A DNA stretch of 64,000 nucleotides, taken from Christiangramia echinicola DSM 19838 (lineage in GTDB: Bacteria; Bacteroidota; Bacteroidia; Flavobacteriales; Flavobacteriaceae). Shown in pieces: positions 43,646-53,799 of this stretch. The notes under the pieces are model-generated. The model was not told where the DNA came from. It was given only the letters and a program-made list of their open reading frames with translations, and made no database searches. The translations under genes were made by a program, and so were the position numbers. Location of the stretch: positions 620,001 through 684,000 of the forward strand of contig NZ_AUHG01000011.1 in NCBI RefSeq assembly GCF_000423065.1. Direction: 5' to 3'. Numbering within the stretch: position 1 is the first letter of the stretch; every line of letters begins with the position of its first letter.

Positions 43646-45954
43646 TGAATCAAGATTATATTAAACCTGATGCGTGGTCCATTATAGAGGAAGAGTTTGA
43701 TACGGGCCGAGTAAAATCTTCTGAAAGTCTATTTAGTATAGGTAACGGAGCCATGGGTCAACGTGCGAACTTTGAAGAGCAGTACTCGGGGCCAAGTTTC
43801 CAGGGAAGTTATATAGGAGGTGTTTTCTATCCAGATAAAACAAAAGTTGGCTGGTGGAAGAATGGTTATCCTGAATATTTCGCGAAAGTATTGAACGCAC
43901 CAAACTGGATAGGGATCAATGTTTTTATTAATGAAGAGCCTTTAGACCTTTTTACCTGTACCCAGGTGAAAAACTTTAGAAGAGAACTTAATATGAAAGA
44001 AGGTTTTCTTGCCAGGTCTTTTGAAGCAACACTACCTAATGGTATTGAGATTGAGGTGAAAGCCGTTCGGTTTCTTTCTATAGTTAACGATGAGCTGGGA
44101 GCTATTAAATATGAAGTGACTCCGCTAAACCAGGATGCGACCGTAAAATTTGATCCTTACCTGGACGGAAGTATTACCAATACAGATGCTAACTGGGAAG
44201 AGCGTTTCTGGGAGACTCAGGAAGTAAAGACAGATGGCGATAGAGGCTTTATAGTATCCAAGACTTTAAAAACAGAATTTCATGTAGGTACCTATATGAG
44301 ATCTGAAATTCTGAAGTCCGGTAAGAAAATTGAAATGTCTCCTGAAGTGAAAACCGATGAGGACCGGATATCTTTCTCTTATTCCCTGGAAACAGCAAAA
44401 GCTGAAACTGCTGGAATTATAAAATATGCCGGGTATGTTTCTGATATGAATCATAAACGATCTGAGCTAATTCAGGGAGCATCTATGGTTCTGGATAAAG
44501 CCATGGAAAAAGGATTCGATCAGCTTAAGAATGAACAGAAAGAAGCCTGGGCTTCTATCTGGGAAATGGCAGATATCACGATTTCCGGAGATGTAAAAGC
44601 TCAACAGGGAATTCGTTTTAATATTTTTCAGCTGAATCAAACCTATCTTGGAAAGGATGAAAGACTGAATATTGGTCCGAAAGGATTTACGGGAGAAAAA
44701 TACGGAGGTAGTACCTATTGGGATACCGAAGCTTATTGTATTCCATTTTATATGGCTACTAAAGATCAGAAAGTTGCCAGGAAATTATTAGCCTACAGGC
44801 ATAATCATTTAGAAAAGGCCAAAGAGAATGCTTCAAAATTAGGATTTTCGAATGGTGCCGCTCTTTACCCTATGGTTACCATGAATGGTGAAGAAAGCCA
44901 TAACGAATGGGAGATCACTTTTGAGGAGATCCACAGGAATGGCGCCATGGTTTTCGCCATTTACAATTATGTGAGGTTTACTGGAGATTTCAGTTATATC
45001 CCGGAAAAAGGGCTGGAAGTAATGATCGCTATCGCCAGGTTCTGGCATCAGCGAGCTAACTTCAGCAAGAATAAAGATAAATATGTCATCCTTGGCGTAA
45101 CCGGCCCTAATGAATACGAGAATAATGTAAACAATAACTGGTATACCAATTATATCGCTAAATGGTGCATTGAATACTGTCTTGAAATGATACGCAAGGT
45201 GAAAGATGGGCATCAGGAAGATTATACCAGAATCATGGGACTCACTTCCCTGAATGAAGGGGAACTTTCTAAATGGAAAGAAGTGGCTGAAAATATGTAT
45301 TTCCCGTATTCTGAAGAACATGGGGTTTACCTTCAGCAAGATGGATTCCTGGATAAGGAAATAATCCCGGTATCAGATCTTGATAAAAAACAACGCCCAA
45401 TTAACCAGAAGTGGAGTTGGGACAGGATCCTTAGATCATGTTATATAAAACAGGCAGATGTACTGCAAGGCTTCTATTTCTTTGCAGATCATTTTACTAA
45501 GGAAGATCTTGAGAAGCATTTTGATTTCTATGAACCGCTTACCGTTCATGAATCATCGCTTTCTCCTTGTGTTCATAGTATTCAGGCTGCGTTATTAGGC
45601 AGAATGGAACAGGCTTATGAATTCTATGTTCGAACTTCCAGACTGGATCTAGACGATTATAATAAAGAGGTTGAAGAAGGTTGTCATATTACCAGTATGG
45701 CTGGAACATGGATGAGTATCGTGGAAGGTTTTGGCGGAATGAGAGTTGAGAATGATATGCTTTCCTTCAAACCTCAAATTCCGGAACAATGGAATGCTTA
45801 CTCTTTCAAAGTGAATTTCAGGGATAGAATTCTAAAGGTAGATGTTTCTTCAGAGAAGACTGAATTCTCACTGGAAGGAAATAAATCTCTTGAGATTCTC
45901 GTAAATGATAAAGTGTTGGAAGTTCAACCCAATACTACTCCAATTAGTGCATAA
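43645..45954 (+). CDS. GH65 maltose phosphorylase (or kojibiose/trehalose phosphorylase relative)
   Basis: The 769-residue GH65 enzyme splits maltose with phosphate to glucose and beta-glucose-1-phosphate, saving ATP. It has an N-terminal beta-sandwich (about 1-270), a helical linker, an (alpha/alpha)6 barrel (about 310-680) with the general acid Glu490 in GVTGPNEYENN and phosphate-site residues in HESSLSPCVHS, and a C-terminal beta sheet. TYWDTEAY is the -1 subsite motif. It is cytoplasmic. The size and motifs agree with Lactobacillus maltose phosphorylase (general acid Glu487). Other GH65 specificities such as trehalose or kojibiose cannot be excluded from sequence, but the amylase context favours maltose. 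Confidence 0.93.
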   Translation: MNQDYIKPDAWSIIEEEFDTGRVKSSESLFSIGNGAMGQRANFEEQYSGPSFQGSYIGGVFYPDKTKVGWWKNGYPEYFAKVLNAPNWIGINVFINEEPLDLFTCTQVKNFRRELNMKEGFLARSFEATLPNGIEIEVKAVRFLSIVNDELGAIKYEVTPLNQDATVKFDPYLDGSITNTDANWEERFWETQEVKTDGDRGFIVSKTLKTEFHVGTYMRSEILKSGKKIEMSPEVKTDEDRISFSYSLETAKAETAGIIKYAGYVSDMNHKRSELIQGASMVLDKAMEKGFDQLKNEQKEAWASIWEMADITISGDVKAQQGIRFNIFQLNQTYLGKDERLNIGPKGFTGEKYGGSTYWDTEAYCIPFYMATKDQKVARKLLAYRHNHLEKAKENASKLGFSNGAALYPMVTMNGEESHNEWEITFEEIHRNGAMVFAIYNYVRFTGDFSYIPEKGLEVMIAIARFWHQRANFSKNKDKYVILGVTGPNEYENNVNNNWYTNYIAKWCIEYCLEMIRKVKDGHQEDYTRIMGLTSLNEGELSKWKEVAENMYFPYSEEHGVYLQQDGFLDKEIIPVSDLDKKQRPINQKWSWDRILRSCYIKQADVLQGFYFFADHFTKEDLEKHFDFYEPLTVHESSLSPCVHSIQAALLGRMEQAYEFYVRTSRLDLDDYNKEVEEGCHITSMAGTWMSIVEGFGGMRVENDMLSFKPQIPEQWNAYSFKVNFRDRILKVDVSSEKTEFSLEGNKSLEILVNDKVLEVQPNTTPISA

Positions 45955-45960
45955 ACTATC

Positions 45961-45993
45961 AAAGGCTTTCTGAATCATCGGGAAGCCTTTTTT
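45961..45993 (+). terminator. terminator after GH65 gene
   Basis: AAAGGCTT (45961-45968) pairs with AAGCCTTT (45983-45990) and is followed by TTT. The next GH13 gene starts 15 bp later, so the terminator probably separates or partly attenuates expression. Confidence 0.75.
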
Positions 45994-46008
45994 ATAATTA
46001 ATAATAAT

Positions 46009-47868
46009 ATGAAACAAATTTTGTTTTGCGTACTTCTCATGTCAGTAATAAATTCATATAGCCAGATAGACCGGGTGGAACCACCTAACTGGTGGGTGGG
46101 ATTTGAAGAATCAAACCTTCAATTGCTTGTATATGGAGAGAATATAGGAAAAGCTACGCCTGTAATAAACTATGACGGAGTTACTATTGAAAAAGTAAAC
46201 CAGGCTAAAAGTCCTAATTATCTTTTTATTGATCTGAATATTTCAGAAAATACTGAGCAGGGAACTTTTGATCTTATCCTTGAAATGCCCGATGGTAAAA
46301 AAGAGACCTATGATTATGAATTAAAGCAGCGTACCAGGCCTGCTGAGGATTATATAGGTTTCAATAATACAGACGCTGTATATCTTATTACACCAGACAG
46401 GTTTGCTAATGGTGATGAATCTAATGATATAGATGAATCTCTGAATGAAAAAACTATAGATCGGGAAGATGACTATGCTCGTCACGGTGGTGATATTCGT
46501 GGTATTATTGATCACCTGGATTATATAGATGAAATGGGCTTCACGGCCCTATGGTCTTCTCCTTTGTTGATCAATGACATGAAATCTGGCTCTTATCACG
46601 GGTATGCCATGACCGATTTTTATCGTGTTGATCCTCGATTTGGAACTCTTGAAGAATACAAAGAGCTGGCTGATAAAGCTGAAAAAAGAGGAATTAAAAT
46701 GATAATGGATCTGGTGGCTAATCATATAGGATTGGAACACTGGTGGATGAAAGACCTACCATTTAGCGACTGGATAAATTATCAGGAGCAATTTGAAAAA
46801 GGCGAGAAGATCTTGCATTCTAACCATAAGAGAACGGCTAATCAGGATAATTACGCTTCAGAATATGATAAGAAAAGGTTGAATGACGGCTGGTTTGTAG
46901 ATACTATGCCAGACCTCAATCAAAAGAATCCTTTTATGGCAAAATATCTTATTCAGAATAGCATCTGGTGGATTGAAACTTTGAAGCTTGGCGGAATTCG
47001 TCAGGACACCTATCCTTATCCAGATAAGGAATTTATGAGCGATTGGGCCGGGGCTATTATGAACGAGTATCCTAATTTTAATATTGTAGGAGAAGAATGG
47101 AGCTACAATCCTTTATTAATAAGATTCTGGCAGGATGGGGTTGATAATGGGTACGATTCAAATCTTAAAACTACCATGGATTTTGCCATGCAGGGAAAAA
47201 TAGTAGAAGGTCTAAATGAAGATGAAGGTTGGGAGCGCGGGCTTCATAAATTATATGAAGGTCTTTCTAATGACTTCTCTTATGCTTCACCTGAAAATAT
47301 CATGATCTTCCCGGATAATCATGATATGAGTAGAATTTATACTCAGCTTAAAGAAGATATCCCAAACACGAAAATGGCGCTGGCTTATCAATTAGTGCTT
47401 CCAAGAATACCGCAGATCTATTATGGAACTGAAATTTTAATGGATGATACTGAAAAACCAGGTGACCACGGATTAATTAGAACTGAATTTCCTGGCGGCT
47501 GGAGCGATAGTGAAGTAAATGCCTTTACCTCTGAAGGCTTGACTGAAGACCAGAAGGATATGCAGTCTTTCCTTAAGTCTATCCTTAATTACAGGAAGGA
47601 AAGTGAAGCGATACATAATGGGAAAACCATTCATTTTGCACCTGAAAATGGAATTTATCTAATTTCCAGAATTTCAGAAAATGAAAAAATTGTACTTATT
47701 CTAAATAAGAATGAGGAGGCATATGATCTGGAGCTGGAGAGATTTAAAGAATTAAATCTTCAGAATTCAGAAATGCAAAACCTGATTTCAAAGGAAAATA
47801 TAACCTGGGATCAAACTCTAGAACTTCCTGAAAGAGGAGTTTATTTCTACACCACAAAATTTAACTAA
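46009..47868 (+). CDS. periplasmic GH13 neopullulanase/cyclomaltodextrinase (SusA-like)
   Basis: The 619-residue enzyme has a signal peptide (1-19, ending SYSQ), an N-terminal cyclomaltodextrinase-type beta domain (about 20-110, RVEPPNWWVGF), and a GH13 barrel with MDLVANHIG, nucleophile Asp333 (GGIRQDTYPY), acid/base Glu362 (IVGEEWSYN) and Asp439 (FPDNHDMSRI), then a short all-beta tail. This layout matches Bacteroides SusA and related neopullulanases, which cut maltooligosaccharides and cyclodextrins in the periplasm. There is no lipobox or T9SS tail. It probably shortens imported oligosaccharides to maltose for the MFS carrier. Confidence 0.93.
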   Translation: MKQILFCVLLMSVINSYSQIDRVEPPNWWVGFEESNLQLLVYGENIGKATPVINYDGVTIEKVNQAKSPNYLFIDLNISENTEQGTFDLILEMPDGKKETYDYELKQRTRPAEDYIGFNNTDAVYLITPDRFANGDESNDIDESLNEKTIDREDDYARHGGDIRGIIDHLDYIDEMGFTALWSSPLLINDMKSGSYHGYAMTDFYRVDPRFGTLEEYKELADKAEKRGIKMIMDLVANHIGLEHWWMKDLPFSDWINYQEQFEKGEKILHSNHKRTANQDNYASEYDKKRLNDGWFVDTMPDLNQKNPFMAKYLIQNSIWWIETLKLGGIRQDTYPYPDKEFMSDWAGAIMNEYPNFNIVGEEWSYNPLLIRFWQDGVDNGYDSNLKTTMDFAMQGKIVEGLNEDEGWERGLHKLYEGLSNDFSYASPENIMIFPDNHDMSRIYTQLKEDIPNTKMALAYQLVLPRIPQIYYGTEILMDDTEKPGDHGLIRTEFPGGWSDSEVNAFTSEGLTEDQKDMQSFLKSILNYRKESEAIHNGKTIHFAPENGIYLISRISENEKIVLILNKNEEAYDLELERFKELNLQNSEMQNLISKENITWDQTLELPERGVYFYTTKFN

Positions 47869-47897
47869 AAACTTAATAAACCCTAAACCCACAATTA

Positions 47898-49343
47898 ATG
47901 AAAAAGGTTGTTTTACTATTGATGGTATTCAGTTTTCTGATATCATGTAAGGATGAGCCCAAAAAAGATAATTTAGAGGAAACAAAAGAGGATACGCTAA
48001 GTCTGGCTCCTGTAGATAATGAGATGCTGGAATCGGCAGTGATCTACGAAGCGAACCTACGTCAGTATTCGCCGGAAGGCACTTTTGATGCGTTTACGAA
48101 AGATATTCCGCAATTAAAAGAACTTGGAGTAAAAGTGATCTGGCTAATGCCGATGTATCCAATTTCTGAAAAGAACAGAAAAGCTACCGGAGGTCGTGAC
48201 GTTGAAGATATCGAGGATCCTGAAGAACGAAAGAAATACCTTGGAAGTTATTATTCTATTTCAGATTACTCCGCGGTAAATCCTGAGCATGGAAACATGG
48301 AAGATTTTGATGAATTGGTACAAACAGCTCATGAGAATGATATGTATGTGATCCTGGATTGGGTGGCAAATCATACCGGATGGGATCATCAATGGATCAC
48401 AGATCATAAAGACTGGTACACTCAGAATGAAAAAGGAGAAATTGTAGATCCTATCAATGATGAAACCGGCGAATCCTGGGGTTGGACAGATGTGGCAGAT
48501 CTTAATTTTGATAATCAGGAAATGAGACAGGCGATGATAGATGAAATGTTATTCTGGGTAGAAGAGCATGATATTGATGGTTTTAGAGCCGACGCAGCGC
48601 ACTCAGTTCCTACAGATTTCTGGGAAACTGCGGCTGAAGAGATAAGAAAAGTAAAGCCGGTATTTATGCTTGCAGAAGCAGATAATCCAAAAGATCTTTT
48701 CCATAATGCTTTTGAAATGGGCTATAACTGGGAAGGTCATCACCTAATGAACAGTATCGCAAAAGGAGAAAAATCAGCTAAAGATTGGGATGAATATATG
48801 AAGAAGGTTGATTCAACTTTTCAGGACGATGATTACCTGATGAATTTTGTGACCAATCATGATGAGAATTCCTGGGCTGGGACGGTAAGAGAAAGAATGG
48901 GAGATGCTTCAGAAGCGATGCTCGCCATGTCCTATACCTTGCCGGGAATGCCTTTGATCTATAGCGGGCAGGAATACGATATGGATAAAAGACTTTTATT
49001 CTTTGAGAAAGACACAATTCCTAAAACAAAAGGAAAGGTCTATCCACTTTTAGAGAAACTTGGTGAATTAAAGAATACGAATCCAGCGCTTAATGGTGGA
49101 AAGGAAGCTGCAAGTTATGCCAACGTGAATACTTCTGCTGAAGACAAGATAATTGCTTATAAGAGAGAGAAAAATGGTGAGACTTTATATTATGTAGCTA
49201 ATATGACTTCTGAACCGGTTTCATTTAAAGCAGAAATAGAAGGTGATTTTATAGAATATATGAGTGGATCTGAAGTGTCGTTTTCTAAAGACCAGGAAAT
49301 GCAATTTGGGCCCTGGGAGTATAAAATTTTGATAAATAAGTAA
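47898..49343 (+). CDS. GH13 alpha-amylase lipoprotein
   Basis: The 481-residue lipoprotein has lipobox FLISCKDE (Cys17), and the following KDEPKKDN is basic-mixed rather than plainly acidic, so surface display is uncertain. The GH13 barrel has VILDWVANHTG, nucleophile Asp232 (DGFRADAAH), acid/base Glu260 (FMLAEAD) and Asp322 (VTNHDENSW). The C-terminal all-beta domain is short. At about 480 residues it resembles small membrane-bound alpha-glucanases of Bacteroidota with endo- or debranching-like action on short substrates. It follows the neopullulanase gene by 29 bp and is likely co-transcribed; a terminator closes the transcript. Confidence 0.9.
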   Translation: MKKVVLLLMVFSFLISCKDEPKKDNLEETKEDTLSLAPVDNEMLESAVIYEANLRQYSPEGTFDAFTKDIPQLKELGVKVIWLMPMYPISEKNRKATGGRDVEDIEDPEERKKYLGSYYSISDYSAVNPEHGNMEDFDELVQTAHENDMYVILDWVANHTGWDHQWITDHKDWYTQNEKGEIVDPINDETGESWGWTDVADLNFDNQEMRQAMIDEMLFWVEEHDIDGFRADAAHSVPTDFWETAAEEIRKVKPVFMLAEADNPKDLFHNAFEMGYNWEGHHLMNSIAKGEKSAKDWDEYMKKVDSTFQDDDYLMNFVTNHDENSWAGTVRERMGDASEAMLAMSYTLPGMPLIYSGQEYDMDKRLLFFEKDTIPKTKGKVYPLLEKLGELKNTNPALNGGKEAASYANVNTSAEDKIIAYKREKNGETLYYVANMTSEPVSFKAEIEGDFIEYMSGSEVSFSKDQEMQFGPWEYKILINK

Positions 49344-49363
49344 TTAAAGTCCTAAATATTTGC

Positions 49364-49392
49364 AAAAAGCCACTTAATAGTGGCTTTTTTTA
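49364..49392 (+). terminator. terminator after the GH13 lipoprotein gene
   Basis: AAAAAGCCACT (49364-49374) pairs with AGTGGCTTTTT (49379-49389) across a 4-nt loop, followed by more T. It separates the sus genes from pfkA. Confidence 0.92.
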
Positions 49393-49402
49393 TTAGTTAT
49401 TA

Positions 49403-49420
49403 ACCGAAAACGTTTTAGTT
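49403..49420. promoter_or_regulatory. second LacI-type operator, upstream of pfkA
   Basis: ACCGAAAACGTTTTAGTT shares CGAAAACGTTTT with the perfect palindrome at 40273-40288; its outer positions are imperfect. It ends 34 nt before the pfkA -7 box, just beyond where the -33 element would be, a position compatible with either activation or repression. Confidence 0.75.
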
Positions 49421-49454
49421 TTTTCCGAAATTAGGTTAATGGAATGAAAGAGGT

Positions 49455-49462
49455 TAGCTTTG
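49455..49462 (+). promoter_or_regulatory. pfkA -7 box with near-leaderless start
   Basis: TAGCTTTG fits TAnnTTTG exactly and ends 6 nt before the pfkA ATG (49469), so transcription would start at or next to the start codon. A TTAG at 49431-49434 with 20-nt spacing may be a weak -33. Confidence 0.55.
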
Positions 49463-49468
49463 AGGTAA

Positions 49469-50455
49469 ATGGTTGAAAATATAAGAAACATCGCAGTTCT
49501 AACTTCCGGAGGAGATGCTCCGGGAATGAATGCTGCAATAAGAGCAGTCGTGCGTGCATGTTCATTTTATAAATTAGAATGCACGGGCGTATATAGAGGC
49601 TATCAGGGATTAATAGAAGCTGACTTCGAAACACTTGATGCCCGGTCAGTAAGAAATATAATAAATAAAGGTGGAACATTCTTAAAGTCCACCCGTTCCG
49701 AAGAATTTAAAACTAAAGAAGGTCGTAAGAAAGCTTTCGATAATTTAAAGGCAAACAATGTAGATGCCTTAATAGTTATAGGAGGTGACGGTACGTTTAC
49801 CGGTGGACAACTCTTTAGCCAGGAATTCAAATTCCCAATAGTAGGTATTCCTGCGACCATAGATAACGACATCAATGGTACAGATTACACATTGGGTTAC
49901 GATACCGCATTGAATACAGTAGTAGAAGCGATCGATAAGATTCGTGATACCGCCAGTTCTCACAATAGACTTTTCCTTATAGAAGTAATGGGAAGAGATG
50001 CTGGGGATATTGCTTTAAATAGTGGTATTGGTGCAGGAGCTGAGGAAATCTTGATCCCAGAAGAAAACCTGGGAGCAGAAAGGCTTATAGATTCACTTCG
50101 GAAAAGTAAAAAATCAGGAAAGACCTCAAGTATTATTGTGGTGGCTGAAGGTGAAAAAAGTGGTAAGAATATATTTGAACTTGCCAGTTACATCGAGGAA
50201 AACCTGGACGAATATGAAATTAGAGTTTCTGTTTTAGGGCATATTCAGCGTGGAGGATCTCCAAGTTGTTTTGATCGTGTCTTGGCCAGTAAACTGGGCG
50301 TTGGTGCGGTTGAAGCCTTAATGAAAGGAAAATCTGAAATCATGGTAGGTATACATCACCAGAAAGTAGTGCATGTAGACCTGGTTACCGCAATAAAAGG
50401 TGACGCGAAAATAGATAAAGAATTAAGAAGGGTGGCAGACATCACTTCGGTATAA
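49469..50455 (+). CDS. pfkA: ATP-dependent 6-phosphofructokinase
   Basis: Pfk phosphorylates fructose-6-phosphate to fructose-1,6-bisphosphate. The 328-residue protein has LTSGGDAPGMNAAIRA, VIGGDGTFTGG, PATIDNDINGTDYTLGYDTA (with the catalytic Asp of TIDND), EVMGRDAGDIAL and HIQRGGSPSCFDR. GGDGT, rather than GGDDT, indicates ATP as phosphoryl donor, not pyrophosphate. The start at 49469 is the only candidate before the conserved TSGGDAPGMN. It is first in a pfkA-gapA transcript, 15 bp before gapA, placed directly behind the starch genes and beneath a sequence resembling the sus operator. Confidence 0.96.
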   Translation: MVENIRNIAVLTSGGDAPGMNAAIRAVVRACSFYKLECTGVYRGYQGLIEADFETLDARSVRNIINKGGTFLKSTRSEEFKTKEGRKKAFDNLKANNVDALIVIGGDGTFTGGQLFSQEFKFPIVGIPATIDNDINGTDYTLGYDTALNTVVEAIDKIRDTASSHNRLFLIEVMGRDAGDIALNSGIGAGAEEILIPEENLGAERLIDSLRKSKKSGKTSSIIVVAEGEKSGKNIFELASYIEENLDEYEIRVSVLGHIQRGGSPSCFDRVLASKLGVGAVEALMKGKSEIMVGIHHQKVVHVDLVTAIKGDAKIDKELRRVADITSV

Positions 50456-51472
<1,017 letters not shown>

Positions 51473-51484
51473 TATTTTTTAGAT

Positions 51485-51554
51485 CTGAAATAAGCACAGT
51501 CTTACCTGATTAAATTGTAAATTTAGTAGACTTAACTGTGTTTATTTCAGGTTT
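51485..51554 (+). terminator. long-stem hairpin after gapA, probable terminator
   Basis: CTGAAATAAGCACAGT (51485-51500) pairs with ACTGTGTTTATTTCAG (51535-51550) as a 16-bp stem with a single G-T pair, and a 34-nt AT-rich loop. It is followed by GTTTTAATT, a weak T tract. The loop is longer than in ordinary terminators here. Confidence 0.65.
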
Positions 51555-51573
51555 TAATTAATCATAAGAACAG

Positions 51574-52434
51574 ATGATTTTAATTGCTGATGGAGGTTCC
51601 ACCAAGTGTGACTGGATACTTCTGAATAATGAAGGGGAGCAGATTTTTAAGACCAGAACAAAGGGTCTGAATCCAGCCGTTTTTAAAGAACCGGTTCTGG
51701 AGGAAAGACTTGCAGAAAATCCTGAGCTTGCCGAAATTAAAGATAAAGTTGAAAAGGTCCATTTCTACGGTGCCGGAGCTGGTACTCCAACTCCCAGAGA
51801 ATTATTAAAGAGTATCATTGGGAATTATTTCACTAATGCAGATGAGGTACTTGTTCTGGAAGATATGGTGGCCGCAGTATACGCTGCTACTACCGAGCCT
51901 GGAATTGTTTGTATTTTAGGTACTGGTTCTAACAGTTGCTATTTTGATGGAGAAAATATTCATCAGGCAGTTGCTTCACTTGGTTATATTTTGATGGATG
52001 AGGCTAGTGGTAATTATTTCGGAAAACGATTGATCCGGGATTATTATTATAAGCGTATGCCTCCCGAAATTGCTGAAAAGTTCGAAGAAAAATTCGACCT
52101 GAATTCAGATACTATTAAAATGAATCTTTATAGAAAAGATAATCCAAATACATATCTCGCACATTTTGCTGAATTTATATTCACCAATGAACGTAACGGG
52201 TATTTCTATAAGTTACTTCATGAAGGTTTGACAGATTTTGTACATTCGAGAGTACTGGCTTATCCTCAGGTATCATCAGTTCCGGTGCATTTTATTGGAA
52301 CGATTGCATATTTTAGTGAAGATATCATTCGAGCAGTATTACAACCTTATGGAATACAATTAGGGAATATTGTTAGAAGACCAATTGACGCCCTGATCGA
52401 TTATTATCGTGAGAACGTGATTAAAGTATCTTAA
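51574..52434 (+). CDS. BadF/BadG/BcrA/BcrD-type ATPase, putative N-acetylglucosamine kinase-like sugar kinase
   Basis: The 286-residue ASKHA-fold kinase has the first phosphate loop LIADGGSTKCDWILL, the second VCILGTGSNSCYF and a conserved adenosine-side region around HFIGTIAYFSEDII. The BadF/BcrA group in Bacteroidota contains N-acetylglucosamine kinases and sugar kinases of the NAGK type. Maltose phosphorylase releases free glucose and no other glucokinase is nearby, so a role in phosphorylating glucose or an amino sugar is plausible but unproven. It has its own terminator, and the strong hairpin before it suggests a separate transcript from gapA. Confidence 0.85.
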   Translation: MILIADGGSTKCDWILLNNEGEQIFKTRTKGLNPAVFKEPVLEERLAENPELAEIKDKVEKVHFYGAGAGTPTPRELLKSIIGNYFTNADEVLVLEDMVAAVYAATTEPGIVCILGTGSNSCYFDGENIHQAVASLGYILMDEASGNYFGKRLIRDYYYKRMPPEIAEKFEEKFDLNSDTIKMNLYRKDNPNTYLAHFAEFIFTNERNGYFYKLLHEGLTDFVHSRVLAYPQVSSVPVHFIGTIAYFSEDIIRAVLQPYGIQLGNIVRRPIDALIDYYRENVIKVS

Positions 52435-52456
52435 AACTCATTTTTTTAATGTATTT

Positions 52457-52486
52457 AAAAGGCCTGCTATCTCAGCAGGCCTTTTT
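52457..52486 (+). terminator. terminator after the BadF-type kinase gene
   Basis: AAAGGCCTGCT pairs with AGCAGGCCTTT across a short loop (52458-52484) and runs into T residues. Confidence 0.92.
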
Positions 52487-52586
52487 GTGTTTTTTATAAT
52501 TATTTAATCAAATTTTAAGTTTTGAAGCTGGTAATTAGCTGGAAGACAAAAATTTAATTTAATTTAAAAGGCTCTAAGCGTTAGAA

Positions 52587-53729
52587 ATGAAAACTGCAGC
52601 AGATATTATTAAATCTAATAGTAACAGGATTATGAAATCCTGGGAGGATCGTGTGAAAAATGAAATTTCTGCTTCTCAAATTTCTAGTAACCTTGCCTTA
52701 AGAAATCAGTTGCCAAATGTTCTGGATGATATTTCTGAAATCCTTACAAGGTATGATGGATTTCTGGAGGTAGAAAGAAATGAGAAATATAATGAGATCA
52801 TAAAAAATAGTCTGGATCATGGACGTCATCGTGCGACCTCTTCTCATTATACCGTAAAGCAAATTCTTCAGGAATATGTCATTTTTCATCGTGTATTAAC
52901 CGAGGTACTGGAGGAAAATGAAGTCTATTCCAAGGAGGTAGGTATTGTTCTTAAATATACATTAGAAACAGCGATGCTAACATCGGCAAGTTCTTTCAGT
53001 GATTCGTTACAGGAGATGAGGGAGAAATTGATTGGCGCCCTGGCACATGACATAAGAAATCCTATTTCTGCAGCATATTTCGCTTTGGATATCATCGACC
53101 CTGATGATGATAAAGAAAGGATAAAAAGGTTAAAATCCATGGGATTGGGTAGCCTTAAAAAAGCCCTTGAACTGGTTGAAGGATTACTTGATGCTATAAG
53201 TATAAAAGCAGGTGAAGGAATCACTCTTAATTTTGAAGCAATTGATATAATAGAAGAAATTAAATGGGTTTGTGAGGAAGCAAACCAGATATATCTAAAT
53301 GAGGTAATTCTACAATCTAATACAAAAGAGTCCTTTGGAGTATTTGACGGTACGGCTATTAGACGAGTCGTTGAAAATCTTGTTACTAATGCCATTAAAT
53401 ATGGTGCTCGGGATGAACCTGTAAGAGTAATTCTAGAAGATAGTCGTGAAAATATTGTTATTAGAGTTCACAATGAAGGAGAATCTATTGATGAAAAACA
53501 TCAAACTGAGATCTTCGAATTCCTGAAAAGAGGTAGAGAGACTGATAATTCCAGACTTGAAAGCTGGGGAATGGGGCTAACTATTGTGAAAAGTGTAGCC
53601 ATCGCTCACGGTGGAAAGGTAGATCTAAAAAGTACTGATGAACATGGTACTACTTTTTCTCTAAGCCTGAAGAAATATTTTAATGAACCTGGGAAGGTTC
53701 GAACTAAATTAAATTATTCCGAAAAATAA
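52587..53729 (+). CDS. orphan cytoplasmic histidine kinase with RsbRD-like N-terminal domain
   Basis: The 380-residue protein without membrane segments has an N-terminal helical domain (about 1-135, with SNSNRIMKSWEDRV and the HRATSSHYTVKQILQEYVIF segment) resembling the RsbRD N-terminal globin-like module. A HisKA domain follows with His154 in GALAHDIRNPISAAY, then a HATPase_c domain with VENLVTNAIKYG, and G-boxes around ESWGMGLTIVKSVAIAHGG. No response regulator is next to it. The N-terminal domain may sense a small ligand or haem-like cofactor in other family members; nothing in this sequence establishes that. The stop is followed within 70 bp by the yifB gene. Confidence 0.85.
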   Translation: MKTAADIIKSNSNRIMKSWEDRVKNEISASQISSNLALRNQLPNVLDDISEILTRYDGFLEVERNEKYNEIIKNSLDHGRHRATSSHYTVKQILQEYVIFHRVLTEVLEENEVYSKEVGIVLKYTLETAMLTSASSFSDSLQEMREKLIGALAHDIRNPISAAYFALDIIDPDDDKERIKRLKSMGLGSLKKALELVEGLLDAISIKAGEGITLNFEAIDIIEEIKWVCEEANQIYLNEVILQSNTKESFGVFDGTAIRRVVENLVTNAIKYGARDEPVRVILEDSRENIVIRVHNEGESIDEKHQTEIFEFLKRGRETDNSRLESWGMGLTIVKSVAIAHGGKVDLKSTDEHGTTFSLSLKKYFNEPGKVRTKLNYSEK

Positions 53730-53799
53730 TGATCTAGATTTCGGATCTCAAATGATTAAATAATTTCAAAAACCCTGCCTTTGAAAAATATATTAAAAT

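Noticed and set aside
44839-45339. 166-codon minus-strand frame opposite the GH65 gene
   Set aside because: It is the antisense shadow of a strongly conserved coding region; no start or promoter signals.
52925-53395. 156-codon minus-strand frame opposite the orphan histidine kinase
   Set aside because: Antisense shadow of the kinase domain; serine/isoleucine-rich product typical of reversed codon patterns.
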